NCBI GenBank assembly: GCA_900318085.1
Contig: ONJF01000008.1
Location: 1-55,899, forward strand
Direction of reading: 5' to 3'
DNA: 55,899 bases
Source: an uncultured Bacteroidales bacterium
GTDB taxonomy: Bacteria > Bacteroidota > Bacteroidia > Bacteroidales > F082
Below the pieces are notes generated by a model. The model had not been told where the DNA came from, ran no database searches, and was given only the letters and a program-made list of their open reading frames with translations. Shown in pieces: positions 45,330 to 54,079 of this stretch; the first letter of the stretch is position 1, and each line of letters starts with the position of its first letter. The position numbers and the translations under genes were made by a program.

Positions 45330-46289
45330 ATGAAAAAAATATTGGTATTTCTTATATGCTTGCTGCCCTTGTGTTCTTTCGCGCAGTTGATTGCCTGTCG
45401 CGACTCTGTGGCAGATGGATACAATTTTTGGCTTTATCTTCCTGATGATTATGACGCCACAAAGGCCGACAAGCCCGTGGTGATCTTCTTGCATGGCAAG
45501 AGCTTGTGTGGCAGAGATTTGCATAATGTCCTCCGATATGGTTCCATCGATGCCTTGAGACGCGGACGAATGATCGATGCCGTGGTGATTGCACCGCAGA
45601 CACAAGGAGCCTGGAACCCGGAAAAGGTGATGAATGTCTATAATTGGGTGAAGAGCAAGTATCCCGTTGACGACAATAGGCTGTATGTCCTTGGAATGAG
45701 TCTGGGCGGCTATGGTACGCTCGACTTTGTAGCGACTTACCCCGACCAGGTGGCAGCTGCCATAGCGATGTGTGGTGGTGCGACGGCCAAGTCGCTCTGT
45801 GGTCTGAATGATGTGCCGTTGTGGATTATCCATGGCACGGCCGACAAGGCGGTGCCTGTCAGTTGCTCCGACAGGGTGGTGGATTCAATGTGCCATTGTG
45901 GCGATACGAGCCGACTGATCTACGATCGCATGAAAGGCGTCAACCACTCGCAGCTGGCTCGTGTCTTCTATCTCGACCAGACCTACGACTGGCTGTTTTC
46001 CCATTCGCTTGCCGACTCGGCACGCGTGGCTGACAAGAGCTATACCATCAACACCTCCATCATGAAAGACGCTTACGCGAATCTTGACAAGTCCTTTAAA
46101 CTTAATATCGTCGATTCAAGAGGGACCACGCATCCTTATCGAGAAAAGGTGTATTACACAGTAAGAAAGGGCGACACATTGAGCAAGATTGCCGTTAACC
46201 ATCACACTACGGTGTCTATTTTATGTAAGCTCAACAACATGAAAAAGACCGACAAGCTTCGCATAGGAAAGAAGATCCGGGTCAGTTAA
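45330..46289 (+). CDS. Esterase (alpha/beta hydrolase) fused to a C-terminal LysM domain
   Basis: This 319-residue protein has a signal peptide (to about residue 20). Residues 30-230 form an esterase domain with VVIFLHGKSLCGRD, nucleophile LGMSLGGYG, WIIHGTADKAVP and a histidine near GVNHSQLA. A LysM domain (about 272-319) follows with YYTVRKGDTLSKIAVNHHTT and NNMKKTDKLRIGKKI. LysM binds N-acetylglucosamine polymers, so the enzyme is probably tethered to peptidoglycan. The substrate may be an ester on a glycan or peptidoglycan; this is inference. Confidence 0.85.
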   Translation: MKKILVFLICLLPLCSFAQLIACRDSVADGYNFWLYLPDDYDATKADKPVVIFLHGKSLCGRDLHNVLRYGSIDALRRGRMIDAVVIAPQTQGAWNPEKVMNVYNWVKSKYPVDDNRLYVLGMSLGGYGTLDFVATYPDQVAAAIAMCGGATAKSLCGLNDVPLWIIHGTADKAVPVSCSDRVVDSMCHCGDTSRLIYDRMKGVNHSQLARVFYLDQTYDWLFSHSLADSARVADKSYTINTSIMKDAYANLDKSFKLNIVDSRGTTHPYREKVYYTVRKGDTLSKIAVNHHTTVSILCKLNNMKKTDKLRIGKKIRVS

Positions 46290-46311
46290 GACGTTGTTTC
46301 ACAAAAAAAAT

Positions 46312-46347
46312 ACAGCCCGCTGGAGCTTTCCAACGGGCTGTGTTTTT
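46312..46347. terminator. Bidirectional terminator between the CapA operon and gal operon
   Basis: ACAGCCCG (46312-46319) pairs with CGGGCTGT (46334-46341), with an inner TGGA/TCCA stem. T-rich and A-rich tails flank it, so both convergent operons can stop here. Confidence 0.85.
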
Positions 46348-46363
46348 GTGATAGATTGAACTA

Positions 46364-47653
46364 TCAATCCACCTTGATGTCTTTGTTGACATTCTTCGAA
46401 CCCCAGAGGGCATAGAAGAGGATGTATGCGGCGCAGAACAGCACAACGACATAACTAGTCATGTAACTGCCCGTCCAGTCGGCGACTAGACCTTGCAAAC
46501 CCACCATAATGGCAAATCCAAATACCATGGTCATGAAGGCGCCTGAAGCAATGGCTGTGTACTTGCCCAAGCCTTCCGTAGCGAGGTTGAAGATGGCGCC
46601 CCACATCACAGAGGTGCAAAGACCCACTAGTATGAAAGCAAATATGCCCACTGGTACTTGAGCCCAGATAATCTTCAAGTTAGCCCAATCGATGCCAGGC
46701 ACATTGACCTGCCAGCTTTGAGGTGCTAGCATGCCGAAAAGCACGAGGGCAATGGCGGTGATGGAAACCGTGGTCACCATGGTTTTCGACGATACCTTGC
46801 CACCGATGGCACCACCGATGAAACGACCGATGAGCATCATTAGCCAGTAGACGGCCACAATAAGACCTGCGATGGTTCCGCTCATGCCGAGGCCAGGAGT
46901 TGCTGCTGTTGGCTCAGAGGTTAGGTATTGAAGAATATAAGTAGGCGTACCGACCTCAATGCCGCCATACAGGAAGATGGCTAAGATGCCGAGCTTGAAG
47001 TGACGGAACGAGAAGGCGCTGTATTTGTCCTTGACTTCTGATTTCACCTCCACCGGTTGCTGAGGTTCCTCAATCTTGGTGAAAAGGATTACGATGAAGC
47101 CGATGGCAAAAATAGCCAAGGCAATCAGTAGGGCGGGGGTTGCGTCAGAAATCTTGGCCTTGGTGGCCTCACCGATGAGGGCGCCCATGAGGATGTATAC
47201 AGCTACAGCAGCGGCTGAATTGAACACGCCGCCGATTTGGATGAGTTGGTTGCCTTTGTTGCCACCGCCACCAAGGAGGTTTAGCATGGGGTTGACGACA
47301 GTGTTAAGCATGCACATGCAGAAACCGGCGATGAAGGCACCGATAAGGTAGACTCCGAAGCCTAATTTACCGCTTGCCCATTGCACTAGAATGCCAACGA
47401 TACCTACTGCAAGGGCTATTAATGCAGTTTTCTTATAGCCGAACTTCTTGATTAGCATACCTGAGGGAATACCCATGATTAAATAGGCGATGAAGTTGCC
47501 GTAGTTTCCGATTTGCGACAGGAAGTTGCTAGCTCCGAATTGGTTTTTCACGATGACGGCCATCGGTGAACAAAGGTTGGTCACGAAGGCAATCATGGCA
47601 AATAGGGCAATCATCACGATGATGGCACCCCATTGTTTGGTTTTAGTACTCAT
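46364..47653 (-). CDS. FucP-type sugar:proton symporter (MFS)
   Basis: This 429-residue protein has 12 membrane segments. The first segment reads IIVMIALFAMIAFVTNL, and a conserved QIGNYGNFIAYLIMGIPSG segment follows. This resembles the FucP/GluP family of fucose, glucose and galactose symporters. As part of a galK-galM operon it most likely imports galactose or glucose. Its ATG overlaps the galM stop (ATGA), so the two are coupled. Confidence 0.88.
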   Translation of the reverse strand: MSTKTKQWGAIIVMIALFAMIAFVTNLCSPMAVIVKNQFGASNFLSQIGNYGNFIAYLIMGIPSGMLIKKFGYKKTALIALAVGIVGILVQWASGKLGFGVYLIGAFIAGFCMCMLNTVVNPMLNLLGGGGNKGNQLIQIGGVFNSAAAVAVYILMGALIGEATKAKISDATPALLIALAIFAIGFIVILFTKIEEPQQPVEVKSEVKDKYSAFSFRHFKLGILAIFLYGGIEVGTPTYILQYLTSEPTAATPGLGMSGTIAGLIVAVYWLMMLIGRFIGGAIGGKVSSKTMVTTVSITAIALVLFGMLAPQSWQVNVPGIDWANLKIIWAQVPVGIFAFILVGLCTSVMWGAIFNLATEGLGKYTAIASGAFMTMVFGFAIMVGLQGLVADWTGSYMTSYVVVLFCAAYILFYALWGSKNVNKDIKVD

Positions 47654-48705
47654 ATTATTGAAAATTTAAATATTATTGTTTCATTATATTCTTCGCCAGA
47701 ACGCAGGAAGGTGCTGGGGAAGTTGGGCTTGTTGGGCGAGTCGGGGAGGGCTTGGCACTCCAAGGCGACACCTGAATAGTCCTCGTAGATATGGCCGTTC
47801 TTGCCTTTGGGGCAGCCCGAGAGCCAGTTGCCGGTATAGACCTGCACGCCAGGTTGTGTGGTGTAGATCTTCACCATACGGCCTGTGCCTTCGTGCGACA
47901 GTTCGGCAGCAAGGCAGAGCTTGTCCTTCTCGATACCATCGATGACCCAGCAGCTATCGTAACCCTTGCCATTGATAAGGTCTGGATAGGGTTCTTTGAT
48001 ATCGCGGCCAATAAGTTTAGCTTGGGTGAAGTCCATGGGCGTATCGGCCACTTGTCGCATCTCACCAGTGGTGATCAACTCGTTGGTGGCGGGCAGGAAA
48101 CGCGAGGCGTTCAGCCGCAGCATGTGGTCAAGGATGTCACCGTTGCCTTCGCCTTTCAGATTAAAATAGGTGTGGTTGGTGAGGTTGACGATGGTGGTGT
48201 CCGACGAATAGGCACAGAAGCGGATGTTCAGCTCGTTCTCGTCATTGAGGGTGTAATATACCTTCGACACCAACTCGGCGGGATAGCCCGCCTCGCCATC
48301 GGCGCTTAAGTAGGTGAACACCACACTGTCGCCGTTGATGCGGCTGGCCCATTTCTGGTTGGCGAAACCGATGCTGCCGCCATGGAGATGGTGCTTGCCG
48401 TCGCCGGTATTGATCTCAAGCTGGTATTCCTTGTCGTCGATCTTGAATCGGCCATTGGCGATGCGGTTGGCGAAACGGCCAGGCGTCTTGCCCGCACAAG
48501 GGCCATCGTTGTAATAATCCCACGGGTGTGGATAGCCGAGGACGATGTCTTCCATATGGCCGTAGCGGTCGGGCGTGACGATGCTCACGATGCCCGCACC
48601 GATGTCACTTAACTGCACCTTCACGCCGTTGGCGTTGGTCAGGGTATAGAGCTTGATGTCTTTGCCGTCGGGGGTCTTGCCCCAAACCTTTACTTCTATG
48701 TTCAT
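47650..48705 (-). CDS. galM: Aldose 1-epimerase
   Basis: This 351-residue mutarotase has a conserved histidine in NHTYFNLKGEG and the catalytic glutamate in GVALECQALPDSPN, with the DGKHHLHGG motif before them. It converts beta- to alpha-galactose before galactokinase. It lies in a leftward gal operon, 94 bp after the nucleotidyltransferase, and overlaps the transporter start by 4 bp. Confidence 0.95.
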   Translation of the reverse strand: MNIEVKVWGKTPDGKDIKLYTLTNANGVKVQLSDIGAGIVSIVTPDRYGHMEDIVLGYPHPWDYYNDGPCAGKTPGRFANRIANGRFKIDDKEYQLEINTGDGKHHLHGGSIGFANQKWASRINGDSVVFTYLSADGEAGYPAELVSKVYYTLNDENELNIRFCAYSSDTTIVNLTNHTYFNLKGEGNGDILDHMLRLNASRFLPATNELITTGEMRQVADTPMDFTQAKLIGRDIKEPYPDLINGKGYDSCWVIDGIEKDKLCLAAELSHEGTGRMVKIYTTQPGVQVYTGNWLSGCPKGKNGHIYEDYSGVALECQALPDSPNKPNFPSTFLRSGEEYNETIIFKFSII

Positions 48706-48734
48706 ATTGTTTCAAATTCGGAATGTGGAATGCG

Positions 48735-48792
48735 GAATGCTGAATGTCGCAATGCGACGCTGGGCTTCGCCCTAATTCAGCATTCAGCATTC
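48735..48792. repeat. Intergenic inverted repeat between the nucleotidyltransferase and galM
   Basis: GAATGCTGAATG (48735-48746) pairs with CATTCAGCATTC (48781-48792). Two smaller hairpins, GTCGC/GCGAC (48746-48757) and GGGC/GCCC (48762-48772), lie between. No ORF. A dispersed palindrome within an operon could affect polarity between the genes. Confidence 0.65.
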
Positions 48793-48799
48793 ATAATTC

Positions 48800-49705
48800 C
48801 TAATTCCATAAATTATTCGGATAAACGCCTTTCTCAATCAGCTCGCGGATCTTGCGCATCACATCAGGCTTGTCTTCCTTGTAGGTCACACCGAACCATG
48901 AGGCGTTGCTCGACAAGACCTTCAGCTTGGCCGAGCCATCGTTGATGCTCTGGTTGACCATCAGCGGGATGAAGAATTCGGCTTTGATGTTGGTCTGGGC
49001 AGGACCCTTCAGGAACTCGACGAAACCTTTCTCTGAATAAGCAAAGAAATCAGGGGTGAAGCCGAAGAAGTTCATGGAGACCAGTGAATCCATGTCCAAG
49101 GGATGGCTGCCAGTTTCGTCGGTGTAGGCCGCACCGCCGTCTTCGGTATGTCCGATGGCTGTGCGTTCGACGATAGTCTGCAGGTAGTCCTCTTCGTCAG
49201 CGGTGCAAATGCCACGGCTCACCGTACCGAAGTCCGACATGGTGTTGCGGAGTTTGTAGGCGACCATGCTGTAGGCACCCGTCTTGCCTTCGCATTCCAT
49301 GAGATACTTGGCCAGCACCTCGTAGGCTTCCTTGCCGTAGAAGTCGTCGGCGTTGATGGCGGCGAAAGGCTCGTGAATCACATCCTTGGCCATCAAAACG
49401 GCATGACAAGTGCCCCAGGGTTTCACACGACCTTCGGGGACGCTGAAGCCTTCCGGCAGTTTGTCAAGGGATTGGTAGACATACTCAACGGGGATGCCGA
49501 ATTTCTCCGTGTTGTTGACTTTCTTGAAGGCCTCGGCGAAGTCCTCGCGGATGACGAAGACCACCTTGCCGAAACCGGCGCGCTTGGCGTCGTAAATGGA
49601 ATAATCGAGGATGGCTTCGTTGTTAGGACCGACGCCGTCCATTTGCTTCAGGGCACCGTAACGCGAACCCATGCCTGCTGCTAAAACTAATAGTGTTGGT
49701 TTCAT
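48800..49705 (-). CDS. Sugar nucleotidyltransferase in the gal operon
   Basis: This 301-residue protein has the nucleotidyltransferase signature LVLAAGMGSRYGALKQMDG at its N-terminus, with the metal-binding aspartate in INADDFYG (about residue 108). It belongs to the sugar-1-phosphate nucleotidyltransferase superfamily, the same fold as GalU-like enzymes. Its position between galM and galK suggests it uses galactose 1-phosphate, which would supply the step normally done by GalT; this is inference. It ends 94 bp before galM. Confidence 0.85.
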   Translation of the reverse strand: MKPTLLVLAAGMGSRYGALKQMDGVGPNNEAILDYSIYDAKRAGFGKVVFVIREDFAEAFKKVNNTEKFGIPVEYVYQSLDKLPEGFSVPEGRVKPWGTCHAVLMAKDVIHEPFAAINADDFYGKEAYEVLAKYLMECEGKTGAYSMVAYKLRNTMSDFGTVSRGICTADEEDYLQTIVERTAIGHTEDGGAAYTDETGSHPLDMDSLVSMNFFGFTPDFFAYSEKGFVEFLKGPAQTNIKAEFFIPLMVNQSINDGSAKLKVLSSNASWFGVTYKEDKPDVMRKIRELIEKGVYPNNLWN

Positions 49706-49735
49706 TTATGTTTGAATTGTTTGTTGTTTTGTAAT

Positions 49736-50764
49736 CTATTCTACTACAGTTACGGGAACTGGCAACATCCCCGCTTTTAAAATGTTTACTATATTTATAG
49801 CTCCTTCTGTGGTTAAATTGCCTCCAGAGATAGTTGCTCTACCATTAGGAATCTCACTGGTGACAACAGGATAGAAGTACACATAGCCGTCAAAAACGAT
49901 AGCAATTTGTCTGCCAATATTGTTGCCAGTGATGCGTTGCCAAGACTTTGCCCCCTCATTATTCATCATGATCAGAATCTCTGGTTCACCATTATAACTT
50001 GAATACTCTAGACGAGCATCCGAAATTGCTTCACCATTAAGAGCACATTTGTTGTCAGGTGACAACTTCAGAGCAATAAGGCCAAGAACCTCGCTATCAT
50101 CAACAATTTCGGGTTCCACTGTCCATGCAAGTTTCAAGTCATGCGGAAACAAGTCTCTCGTTTCTATCAGCATCTGGTTGATGACTAAAGTGTCTATTGC
50201 TTGTGCTTTACCCACACATGCTGTTCGTTCGGCCACATATTTTCCTGGTGCAATTTGATTGAAACTATGTTTCAGCAAGTCGAAAAGGGGACCCTCATAT
50301 AAAAACTTGAAATCGGCTTCTAGATTAGGGTTGTCCTTCTCGGCCAACTTGACATTGGCTTTGTAAAAACAATCAGAAAGTTCGTTGAAAGTATATGTCT
50401 CATAAAACTGAAGGCAACCTTGCGATTGCAACAAATTCAAAACACGAGCGACTTGATCATGGCCCAATTCCACATTTTTGAAATCAATTCGGATTCTTTT
50501 GTTGTCGTTTGTTCTTTTTATGCTGAACTTTGCTTTGTCCAAACCTGGTTCATCTTCGCAGAACAATTGTATGCGCTTTTCCATAACTTCACAACAACGG
50601 TTCATGATTTTGTCAAACTCATTTTCAGTTGCCGAAACCTCGACCATTATCGAAGTACCACTATCGTTTTCATGATTGGAAAAACATTGGGTAAGAATAA
50701 TGACTGATGCCACCACAATTGCCGCTACCATTCCAATCCGTAAGCATTTTTTAATCTTCATCAT
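49736..50764 (-). CDS. Stand-alone SecD P1-domain-like membrane protein
   Basis: This 342-residue protein has one N-terminal hydrophobic segment (about 9-27) with a cysteine (C27) that could be a lipid anchor, then an extracytoplasmic region. The C-terminal third has the SecD P1 pattern: GAKSWQRITGNNIGRQIAIV, FDGYVYFYPVVTSEIPNGRA and AINIVNILKAGMLPVPVTVVE in pieces. The middle (ARVLNLLQSQGCLQFYETY) also resembles the SecD P1 base. All SecD transmembrane helices except the first are absent. The gene is more AT-rich than its neighbours. It sits inside the gal operon. Role unknown. Confidence 0.75.
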   Translation of the reverse strand: MMKIKKCLRIGMVAAIVVASVIILTQCFSNHENDSGTSIMVEVSATENEFDKIMNRCCEVMEKRIQLFCEDEPGLDKAKFSIKRTNDNKRIRIDFKNVELGHDQVARVLNLLQSQGCLQFYETYTFNELSDCFYKANVKLAEKDNPNLEADFKFLYEGPLFDLLKHSFNQIAPGKYVAERTACVGKAQAIDTLVINQMLIETRDLFPHDLKLAWTVEPEIVDDSEVLGLIALKLSPDNKCALNGEAISDARLEYSSYNGEPEILIMMNNEGAKSWQRITGNNIGRQIAIVFDGYVYFYPVVTSEIPNGRATISGGNLTTEGAINIVNILKAGMLPVPVTVVE

Positions 50765-50783
50765 AAACAGATTTGACTAATGA

Positions 50784-51929
50784 CTATAACCTTCTCGCTC
50801 CGTCCGAGATCACGACATCATACACCTTTGGTTCATGGCCGAACTTGGCGGCGAATTTCTCTTTTGCCGTGGCGATGAATGCATCATACAGATCTTCTTT
50901 CACCAGGTTGATGGTGCAGCCGCCAAAGCCGCCGCCCATCACACGGGAACCCGTTACGCCACATTCCTTGGCGATATCATTGAGGAAATCCAATTCCTCG
51001 CAACTCACTTCATAGAGCTTGCTCATGCCGTAGTGTGTGCCGTACATGCGGTCGCCAACGGTCTCATAGTCACCTTTTTCCAAGGCATCGCACACGTCAA
51101 GGACACGCTGCTTCTCACCGATGACATACTCTGCACGCATGTAATCCTCGGCAGGAATCTCCACGTCGATCTCGTTGAGCATGGCCATGGTGGCATCACT
51201 CAAGTATTTCACCTCGGGATGCTTCTTTGCGATGTGGGCGCAGGCATTCTCACATGACTCACGACGACGGTTGTAGGCCGACGAAGCCAACTCGTGTTTC
51301 ACCACGGTGTCAAGCAGTACGACCTTGTAACCTTTGGGATTGAAGGGGAAATACTCGAACTCCATCGTGGCGCAGTTGAGGCGCATCAGGTGGCCAGCCT
51401 TGCCGAAGAGGGAAGCGAACTGGTCCATGATGCCGCACTTCACGCCCACATAGTTATGCTCCGTGGCCTGACCGATACGCGCCAACTCGAATTTGTCGAT
51501 GTTGAGGTTTAGTAATTCATTGAGTGCGAATGCGAAAGTGCTTTCCAAGGCTGCCGAAGACGACATGCCAGCCCCGATGGGCACATTGCCGTAAAAGACG
51601 GTGTCGAAACCTTGCAGTTGATAGCCTCGTTTGATGATTTCGCGGCATACGCCAAAGATGTAATTGGCCCAATGTAAATGAGGATGGTCTTCCTCGTTCA
51701 TGCCAAACTCGCGGTAGTCCTCCTTGTCGATGGAGTAGGCGCGCACTTTGTCGGTGCCATTGAGCCTTATCACAGCGTAGATGCCTTTGTCAATGGCGCC
51801 AGGAAACACGAAACCTCCATTATAATCGGTGTGTTCTCCAATGAGGTTGATACGGCCTGGTGAAGTGTAGGCAACACCCTCGTTTCCAAAGCGTTGCTTG
51901 AAAATAGTTTTTAATTCTTCGATATTCAT
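50784..51929 (-). CDS. galK: Galactokinase
   Basis: This 381-residue GHMP kinase has the galactokinase signature GRINLIGEHTDYNGGFVFPG (22-41), the ATP loop PIGAGMSSSAALE and the motif MGGGFGGCTI. It phosphorylates alpha-galactose at C1. It is the first gene of the leftward gal operon. The region upstream lacks an exact TAnnTTTG element but has a close variant CAAGATA, and carries copy 2 of the dispersed repeat. Confidence 0.96.
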   Translation of the reverse strand: MNIEELKTIFKQRFGNEGVAYTSPGRINLIGEHTDYNGGFVFPGAIDKGIYAVIRLNGTDKVRAYSIDKEDYREFGMNEEDHPHLHWANYIFGVCREIIKRGYQLQGFDTVFYGNVPIGAGMSSSAALESTFAFALNELLNLNIDKFELARIGQATEHNYVGVKCGIMDQFASLFGKAGHLMRLNCATMEFEYFPFNPKGYKVVLLDTVVKHELASSAYNRRRESCENACAHIAKKHPEVKYLSDATMAMLNEIDVEIPAEDYMRAEYVIGEKQRVLDVCDALEKGDYETVGDRMYGTHYGMSKLYEVSCEELDFLNDIAKECGVTGSRVMGGGFGGCTINLVKEDLYDAFIATAKEKFAAKFGHEPKVYDVVISDGARRL

Positions 51930-51993
51930 AGCTTAAAGTCAAATTTGGGCGCAAGATAGGAAAAAAATCGATTGATAGTCTCAGTTTTTTTTA

Positions 51994-52075
51994 AAACATG
52001 AATTGTCAGGAATATATCAAAAAATAGCATAAATAATTCTGAAAATTCATGTCCAATTTATGGCAATTTGTATTC
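51994..52075. repeat. Dispersed palindromic repeat, copy 2
   Basis: ACATGAATT (51996-52004) pairs with AATTCATGT (52044-52052). It is homologous to 41234-41320: of the first 24 bases about 20 are identical, and the 3' part also aligns. It lies between the AraC-type gene stop and galK, the same position type as copy 1. Confidence 0.7.
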
Positions 52076-52077
52076 AA

Positions 52078-53193
52078 TCATTCATCCTTGCTTGCCAAAT
52101 ACTGCGATGGTGTTTGCCCATACTTTTTCTTGAACGAGCGCAAGAAAGTGGCGTAGGAATTGAAGCCTGCCATGACTGAAATATCTTCCAAAGAGTGTTG
52201 GCTTTCAGTGTTTTGACTATCTAACATGGCTTTGGCATCCTCCAAACGAAAGTCGTTGATGTAGTCGTAGAAGGTCGTATGAAGCTCTTGATTGATATGG
52301 TTGCTGAGGTACTGCCGGTTGGTGCCCAGATGTTGGGCCAACTTCTGCAATGTCAGCGTGTTGTCAAGATAATATCGCTTTTCCTTCATAACCATGTCTA
52401 TGTCGCAACCAATCAGGGACTTGCCAGCATTGGGTTGGGGTGTATGTGTGGTTGGTTCTTGAGGCACGTTTTCACATTCGTCGGCAGGGAAGAGGGTGAA
52501 TACCTGCTGATGTATCAGTTTGTGCATGACGTATAAAACAATGCCGATGCAGATGAGGCAATAGAGGGTGTCGAAAAGCAGGTTGCTCCCGGCAGAGGGT
52601 TCTGAAAACCACGACTGTTGCGATAGGCTTTCAATAGTCCATAACAATTGGAAAGCGAAATAGAGGACAATCAAAATGTTGCTCCATCGTAGGTCAAAAA
52701 ACTCCAAGTCTCCCACATTGTCGAGCAACAGTCGAGTATGTTTCCTGATAGAAAGAACCAAATACACCAACAAAACTAACGAAACCACCACGGTATAGAT
52801 TTGCATGACCGTCAAAACCAAGGGGCTTCGGCTGAGGGCAAACAAGAGCATGGCAATTAAATAAGGTATCACCAAAAGCAAGAGTTGACGCGTTTTGTAA
52901 CGATTGGGGAATACCAGAGAGACGTCAAACATCATGTAGCCGCCTACAATCACATAGTCGAAGAGAACCAAAAGTGTGTTGAGGAACTCGGAGTAAGGTT
53001 GTTCACTGCAAGTTAAAACCACAAAGTTGTTGAAAAAGCCAAAACCATGCAAGATCAAGACAACAGCAAATACCCTTTGAAACTGGTAGTTTCGGTGTTT
53101 CAATAGCATATAAATGCCACATAACGTCAATAAACATTGCGTCATGCCAGACACGAAGCTTAGCAGCAATATATAGAACGAATCGCTGTTCAT
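52078..53193 (-). CDS. Membrane-bound AraC-family transcription regulator
   Basis: This 371-residue protein starts MNSDSFYILLLSFVSG and has six or seven membrane segments (residues about 8-240), then a cytosolic AraC-type DNA-binding domain with two HTH motifs: TLQKLAQHLGTNRQYLSNHI and SLEDISVMAGFNSYATFLRS. This is a known Bacteroidota layout in which the membrane part senses a signal. Candidate targets are the gal operon to its left and the divergent lipoprotein pair; this is inference. Confidence 0.88.
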   Translation of the reverse strand: MNSDSFYILLLSFVSGMTQCLLTLCGIYMLLKHRNYQFQRVFAVVLILHGFGFFNNFVVLTCSEQPYSEFLNTLLVLFDYVIVGGYMMFDVSLVFPNRYKTRQLLLLVIPYLIAMLLFALSRSPLVLTVMQIYTVVVSLVLLVYLVLSIRKHTRLLLDNVGDLEFFDLRWSNILIVLYFAFQLLWTIESLSQQSWFSEPSAGSNLLFDTLYCLICIGIVLYVMHKLIHQQVFTLFPADECENVPQEPTTHTPQPNAGKSLIGCDIDMVMKEKRYYLDNTLTLQKLAQHLGTNRQYLSNHINQELHTTFYDYINDFRLEDAKAMLDSQNTESQHSLEDISVMAGFNSYATFLRSFKKKYGQTPSQYLASKDE

Positions 53194-53198
53194 GTCGG

Positions 53199-53206
53199 CA
53201 AAGGTA
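53199..53206 (-). promoter_or_regulatory. -7 promoter element at the AraC-type gene
   Basis: CAAAGGTA on the plus strand is TACCTTTG on the minus strand. It lies only 6 bp before the start codon, so the transcript would be leaderless or nearly so, or translation starts further in. Confidence 0.4.
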
Positions 53207-53405
53207 CGGTTTTTTGTCCGTCGTGGGAGACAATTCAGCGAATCCCCTTGATTTTTACGCAATGCAAACTAAAAGTTTACGCAGTGACGAAAACAAGGGC
53301 GGTTTTTTACGCAATGCAAACCGATTTTTGGAAGAGTGAAAGGCCGATGCGGGCAATTTTGGTGACCTTTGTGACACCTATTTATCAACACAAAAACGTA
53401 ACATC

Positions 53406-54044
53406 ATGAAGAAAACAAGTTTCAAATTGGCCTTAGGCGTCGTGTTCGCCTTCGCGCTGTGCATGACCACTTCGTGCAACAAAATTGACGACATCACGAA
53501 CCCGACCAAATATGGTCGCATCCAAGGTATCGTGACCAACTACACCACCAACGAACCGCTACAAGGTGTGAACATCTCGCTCAGCCCGAGCGGACTCTCC
53601 GCCGTGACGGGAAGCGACGGACGTTATGAATTCAACGACATCGAAGTCGGGCAATACACCGTGCAAGGCATGAAGACGGGCTTCGAGACCAACACGAAGA
53701 GCATTGTCGTGACCGAAAACGGCGTGGCCTCGGGCGACATGCAAATGCGCACCGCCACCACGGGCTTCAATCTAAACGTAGAATACCTGGATTTCGGCAA
53801 CCATTTCAACACGCTTACTTTCAAGATTATCAACGCCAGCACAACCACGCCGATGAGTTGGGAAATCTTCGAAAGCCTGAACTGGCTCACCGTGACGCCC
53901 AATACGGGCAACCTGCAAGGCGGTCAGGAAGTGACCCTCACAGTGACCATCGATCGTACCTTAATTAATCAGAACACCACGGGTAACATCACCATCCATA
54001 CCGCCGACATGGAGAAGATATTGCCCATCAGCGTGAGCATTTGA
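53406..54044 (+). CDS. Lipoprotein with carboxypeptidase-like and BACON-like domains
   Basis: This 212-residue protein has lipobox MTTSC (C24). Residues about 38-115 form a CarboxypepD_reg-like domain with GRIQGIVTNYTTNEPLQGVN and GSDGRYEFNDIE, and residues about 120-212 a BACON-like beta-sandwich with LNVEYLDFGN and WLTVTPNTGNLQGG. BACON domains often bind mucin glycans. It is a shorter paralogue of the next gene and lies 35 bp before it. Probably an outer-membrane surface lipoprotein. Confidence 0.82.
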   Translation: MKKTSFKLALGVVFAFALCMTTSCNKIDDITNPTKYGRIQGIVTNYTTNEPLQGVNISLSPSGLSAVTGSDGRYEFNDIEVGQYTVQGMKTGFETNTKSIVVTENGVASGDMQMRTATTGFNLNVEYLDFGNHFNTLTFKIINASTTTPMSWEIFESLNWLTVTPNTGNLQGGQEVTLTVTIDRTLINQNTTGNITIHTADMEKILPISVSI

Positions 54045-54079
54045 CTAAATCTTAAATCTATAACTAAATCTATTTCAAC

